Translations under genes and position numbers: made by a program
The notes under the pieces: model-generated
The model's input: the letters and a program-made list of their open reading frames with translations, nothing else
Database searches by the model: none
What the model was told of the DNA's origin: nothing
From: Symsagittifera roscoffensis
Taxonomy: Eukaryota; Xenacoelomorpha; Acoela; Convolutidae
Direction of reading: 5' to 3'
Assembly (NCBI RefSeq): GCF_963678635.1
Contig: NC_087070.1
Location: 27,402,057 to 27,466,056, forward strand
Length of the DNA stretch: 64,000 bases
Part shown: positions 61,048-64,000 of the stretch, piece by piece
How positions within the stretch are numbered: position 1 is the stretch's first letter
How the letters are laid out: each line of letters starts with the position of its first letter

Positions 61048-61902
61048 ACTTTCCCGGAGTTATTTAACTAGTAGAAACTAATAATGCAAAAAATGAACAG
61101 TTTCGTTATTGTCGTACAGTGTAAAATATAGTATGCATGTGCAGTGCACTGCAAATTTTTATTTTTCTATCGTGATTATATTCTATGAATACAATTTCCT
61201 AATAATTGGCCAAACGTATAGTTTCTGTACATACACCTATGTCTAATTAATTCAAGTTAAAGCTCACTTAATTAAAAATTTATCTTTGAATTTTTGTTTT
61301 CGAAAAACTATCAGTATGATCAGACTTATCATTTCGAGATTCAGAGGCATATGTTTTTGTTCCAACTATAGAAAAACCAAGACACTTTCGAAAAAAGGGG
61401 GAAAATCATCAGAAGTACCAGAGTTGACATGACAAGTTAGCTAGAGTAAATAGCATTTTTCCGGAAACTGATGCCAAACCAGTCGTTAACTTGACTGGAT
61501 TGACTCATGAATGAACTTTGAGCTCATTAAGCTATCTAGGGTAGCCTGCAGGTATTCGTGAAAACGAAAAAAAAGTCATGCACAAAAATGCTGTTACAGA
61601 GAGCGATAGAAAAAACCCCATTTTTTAAAAGAGAAGCCCATATTGGCAGAAACGCTTTCCAGCGTACTGCAAACTTATGTGAACAAGGTTTTTAGGGGTT
61701 TCAGGCATGTTTTTGTTCCAAGTAATGAAAAATCCAGAGACTTTCGAAAAAGAAGGGGGAAATCTTTCATTTTCGAGACTCATTTAGGACTGTCTTCTAA
61801 GAATTCGTCAGCTAGCATTCCTTTCCGGACAGCCAGGTACTCCGGAATCACCTTGAAGTCCCAGATATCACTTTTCTGCTGATAACATTTCTGACTCCAA
61901 TT
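61048..61902 (+). other. 3' UTR and downstream flank
   Basis: The ATTAAA at 61271-61276 is the likeliest poly(A) signal. Beyond it are two related phrases (aaaaaccaagacactttcg near 61,373 and aaaatccagagactttcg near 61,728), suggesting another old repeat. No gene. Confidence 0.5.
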
Positions 61903-62800
61903 TTACTTGGCCCTGGAGTGTTCTGAGCTGGGGCCTTTGGCCGCCTTCGATGCTATTTGCTTTTCTTCTAACGCTGATCTGAAAGAAACACCGCTTCGCC
62001 TTAGTGAGGATCCTTTTTTCATTTGGACCGCATGTGGTGTTAATTTTTCTATGGTAGAAGATAAACGTTTATACCTCCTTGGTTCCTTTAGATCCGTGAC
62101 GCCAGTTTGTTGGTACACGACTGAAGTACTGGTTTTATGCAGTTTGAGCCACGATGGTGCGATCGGATGTGTTAACTCTACGTCCGCCTCTGCCAGTGTT
62201 AAAATTTTAGAATTTTATTTGAAAAGAATCGGGACGCTTGGTCCATATGTAGTTTCCTTGGGTGCCCATATGTATTTGTATATTTCCGTAGGAACCTTAG
62301 GACATTTTTTGAATTGTTACTTGAGCAAACTTAGGCCGAAGGCCAATGCGAAAAAGCATCTACAGCTATTAAGACAGTTTTCTTCCGCCCTTTTATGTAG
62401 TTTACAGGGCCCCAAAAACCCAGTTGGACCAAATCGCTCGGTTCCTTTGGCATATCTGTTTTACCTTTATCACTTTAAGGTATGTCCGGCTTAGGAGTTT
62501 TACCTGCTTCCGAGCAGTGCTGGCAGATTTTAGCGGTGGCCCAAAAGTTACGATGTATTAATGGGATCCAAACCATTTTCGCCGCCGCGAACGTCTTGTC
62601 CCGCCCGTGATGATTGTAATGCACTGTTTAGAATGGACGTCGACAAATCCTGCGGTATCGCCAACCGGTCGTCCATCCAGAGGCAGTTTTCTCGTACTGA
62701 GAAATCGTTGTAGTGTTGTGCACAATATTGCCGAGCTTGGTGATTACTTCTTGTCTTCAAAATTGGCAAAATTACTTGGTGATTACTTCTTGGCATCTCT
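61903..62800 (-). mobile_element. Relic of a second Ty3/gypsy lineage, integrase region
   Basis: On the minus strand it reads ENCLWMDDRLAIPQDL, the RNase H-integrase linker typical of gypsy elements, near 62.7 kb. A degraded integrase core (GPVNYIKGRKKTVLIAVDAF, near 62.4 kb) follows, then PSWLKLHKTSTSVV and PRRYKRLSSTIEKLTP (62.15-62.0 kb). Stops interrupt it. The sequence is quite unlike the giant element's integrase. Confidence 0.75.
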
Positions 62801-63383
62801 AATTGTCATCAAAATTGGGTCTTTCTCTAGATTGGCCTCAACAAGTTTCAGATTTCAGGAAATTCGAGCTTCATGACGATTTTACTGTCTGTGGAAATGA
62901 TAGAGTAGACGCACTTTTCGCTATTTACAAGGGGATAAAAGAGACCAGGAAAATGGTGAGGGAACGATATAATTGTGTTTAACTTTTTCGAGGTGTTAGT
63001 TTTGAGCGGTACTTTTTTCTGGGGGTATAACTTCAATGTCCGAATCGGAACTTGGACTAGGCGGTTGATTTAGTACCCGGTTCTGAAAATATCAAGATTA
63101 ACATTTCCAGATTGAGTTGACGTTTTTACAATGCTAGAAAGTTTCGCATCTGATTTCTCCGGCGCGTTGGTAGCAGACATGTTAGTATTTGAAAATTTAT
63201 AATTTTGTTTGATGAAGTAACTGCATTTAGCTGACTGAGAACAGCGTCTATTTTTTTAGAGCGCAATTTGCATATATCCTTCGATATGCAAGTATCTTGT
63301 TTTTTTTCTGATTGGCTGATCGCAGGCTGCATGCAACCACGCCCTCTTGTGAACGTTCATACTTCTGTCTCGCAATTGCATAT
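62801..63383 (+). other. Spacer between gypsy relics
   Basis: Low-information sequence, probably decayed element DNA; no readable protein. Confidence 0.4.
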
Positions 63384-63790
63384 TCAAATTTCCGTCGATT
63401 TCATTTGGACCGTATGTGGTGTTAATTTTTCTATGGTAGAAGATAAACGTTTATACCTCCTTGGTTCCTTTAGATCCGTGACGCCAGTTTGTTGGTACAC
63501 GACTGAAGTACTGGTTTTATGCAGTTTGAGCCACGATGGTGCGATTGGATGTGTTAACTCTACGTCTGCCTCTGCCAGTGTATGCTCCTCTAAAACTAGA
63601 GGGGTCTTCCGCTTCTGGGGAGTATACACTAGGCTACTGCACTTCTCCCAAACCAGGTTTAACTCAACACAAGGGAGCCCGTTCGCCTCATCTAAACATT
63701 GGAGTTTTTGGTTAATTAAATTCCTCCAGTCGAGATTTTTTATTGATGGTTTTTTCGTAAGATTTCGGAGAACAGTGTTAGCTTATTTTC
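63384..63790 (-). mobile_element. Second relic copy, Pol C-terminal region
   Basis: Minus strand encodes NLDWRNLINQKLQCLDEANG, then PSWLKLHKTSTSVV, shared with the relic at 62.0-62.2 kb (plus-strand identity 62,019-62,200 versus 63,397-63,580). It extends further upstream than that relic because a deletion there removed the join. Confidence 0.7.
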
Positions 63791-64000
63791 CATGGTGTGA
63801 CTAAAATAGCTTATTTTAGTTTCAGAATGCTGTACAAATCGTAAAATGCTCAGTGGCCTGGCCATCAATTTCTTGATTTTTTTTATTTTCGTCTTCCCAT
63901 AAGTACGTTAAATATATTTTTTTATTGAACCGATCGCTCTTTCAACCAAACCAGTCGCGCGGCAATCTCTTACCGGAATTTATATTAGCTCAATTCCCTC

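Noticed and set aside
61907-62494. 195-codon plus-strand ORF as a gene
   Set aside because: It is the antisense of a gypsy integrase relic; the minus strand shows the recognisable motifs.

Overview
This is animal nuclear DNA. It is AT-rich, has spliced genes with GT-AG introns, and is full of LTR and non-LTR retroelement remnants. I cannot name the species; an invertebrate is likely.

The backbone is one split host gene on the + strand, from about 521 to 61,047. It encodes a membrane-associated phosphatidylinositol transfer protein (PITPNM / Drosophila rdgB / Nir2 type). I could place 15 exons whose splice phases all agree, giving about 1,234 codons; the first exon, with the start codon, lies left of the window. 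Domain order is PITP, FFAT motif (EFFDA), DDHD, LNS2, and a short basic tail. The order and length fit the family.

The introns hold the interesting material. Intron A/B contains a same-strand LTR retroelement of about 18.9 kb (833-19,744). It has near-identical 410-bp LTRs, a 4-bp target duplication (ATAA), a 2,740-codon Gag-Pol frame with all Ty3/gypsy catalytic motifs, an env-like region, and several extra ORFs. These are a small basic protein overlapping Gag, two hydrophobic micro-ORFs joined by ATGA, a 378-codon frame with no AUG, and a 599-codon gene after env. It is far larger than ordinary Ty3/gypsy elements and is organised like a complex retrovirus. Two other copies of the family are present: a 3' fragment (33,951-35,349) and an old minus-strand relic (about 45,950 down to 41,155). 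They allow comparison, and the 599-codon gene and a 3' RNA hairpin are conserved in the relic.

From 21.3 to 37 kb a segment of about 6 kb carrying the FFAT exon is tandemly duplicated. The second exon copy has a 2-base deletion. A misplaced copy of a 28-base exon and the retroelement fragment follow. This segment also carries LINE reverse-transcriptase relics, paired foldback hairpins and tRNA-like SINE heads. Intron M/N (41.1-56.6 kb) holds the minus-strand relic and a seven-unit tandem array (0.9-1.2 kb period) with one tRNA-like promoter head per unit. Intron N/O has two large foldback elements. Downstream of the gene (61.9-63.8 kb) lie two minus-strand relics of a second Ty3/gypsy lineage.
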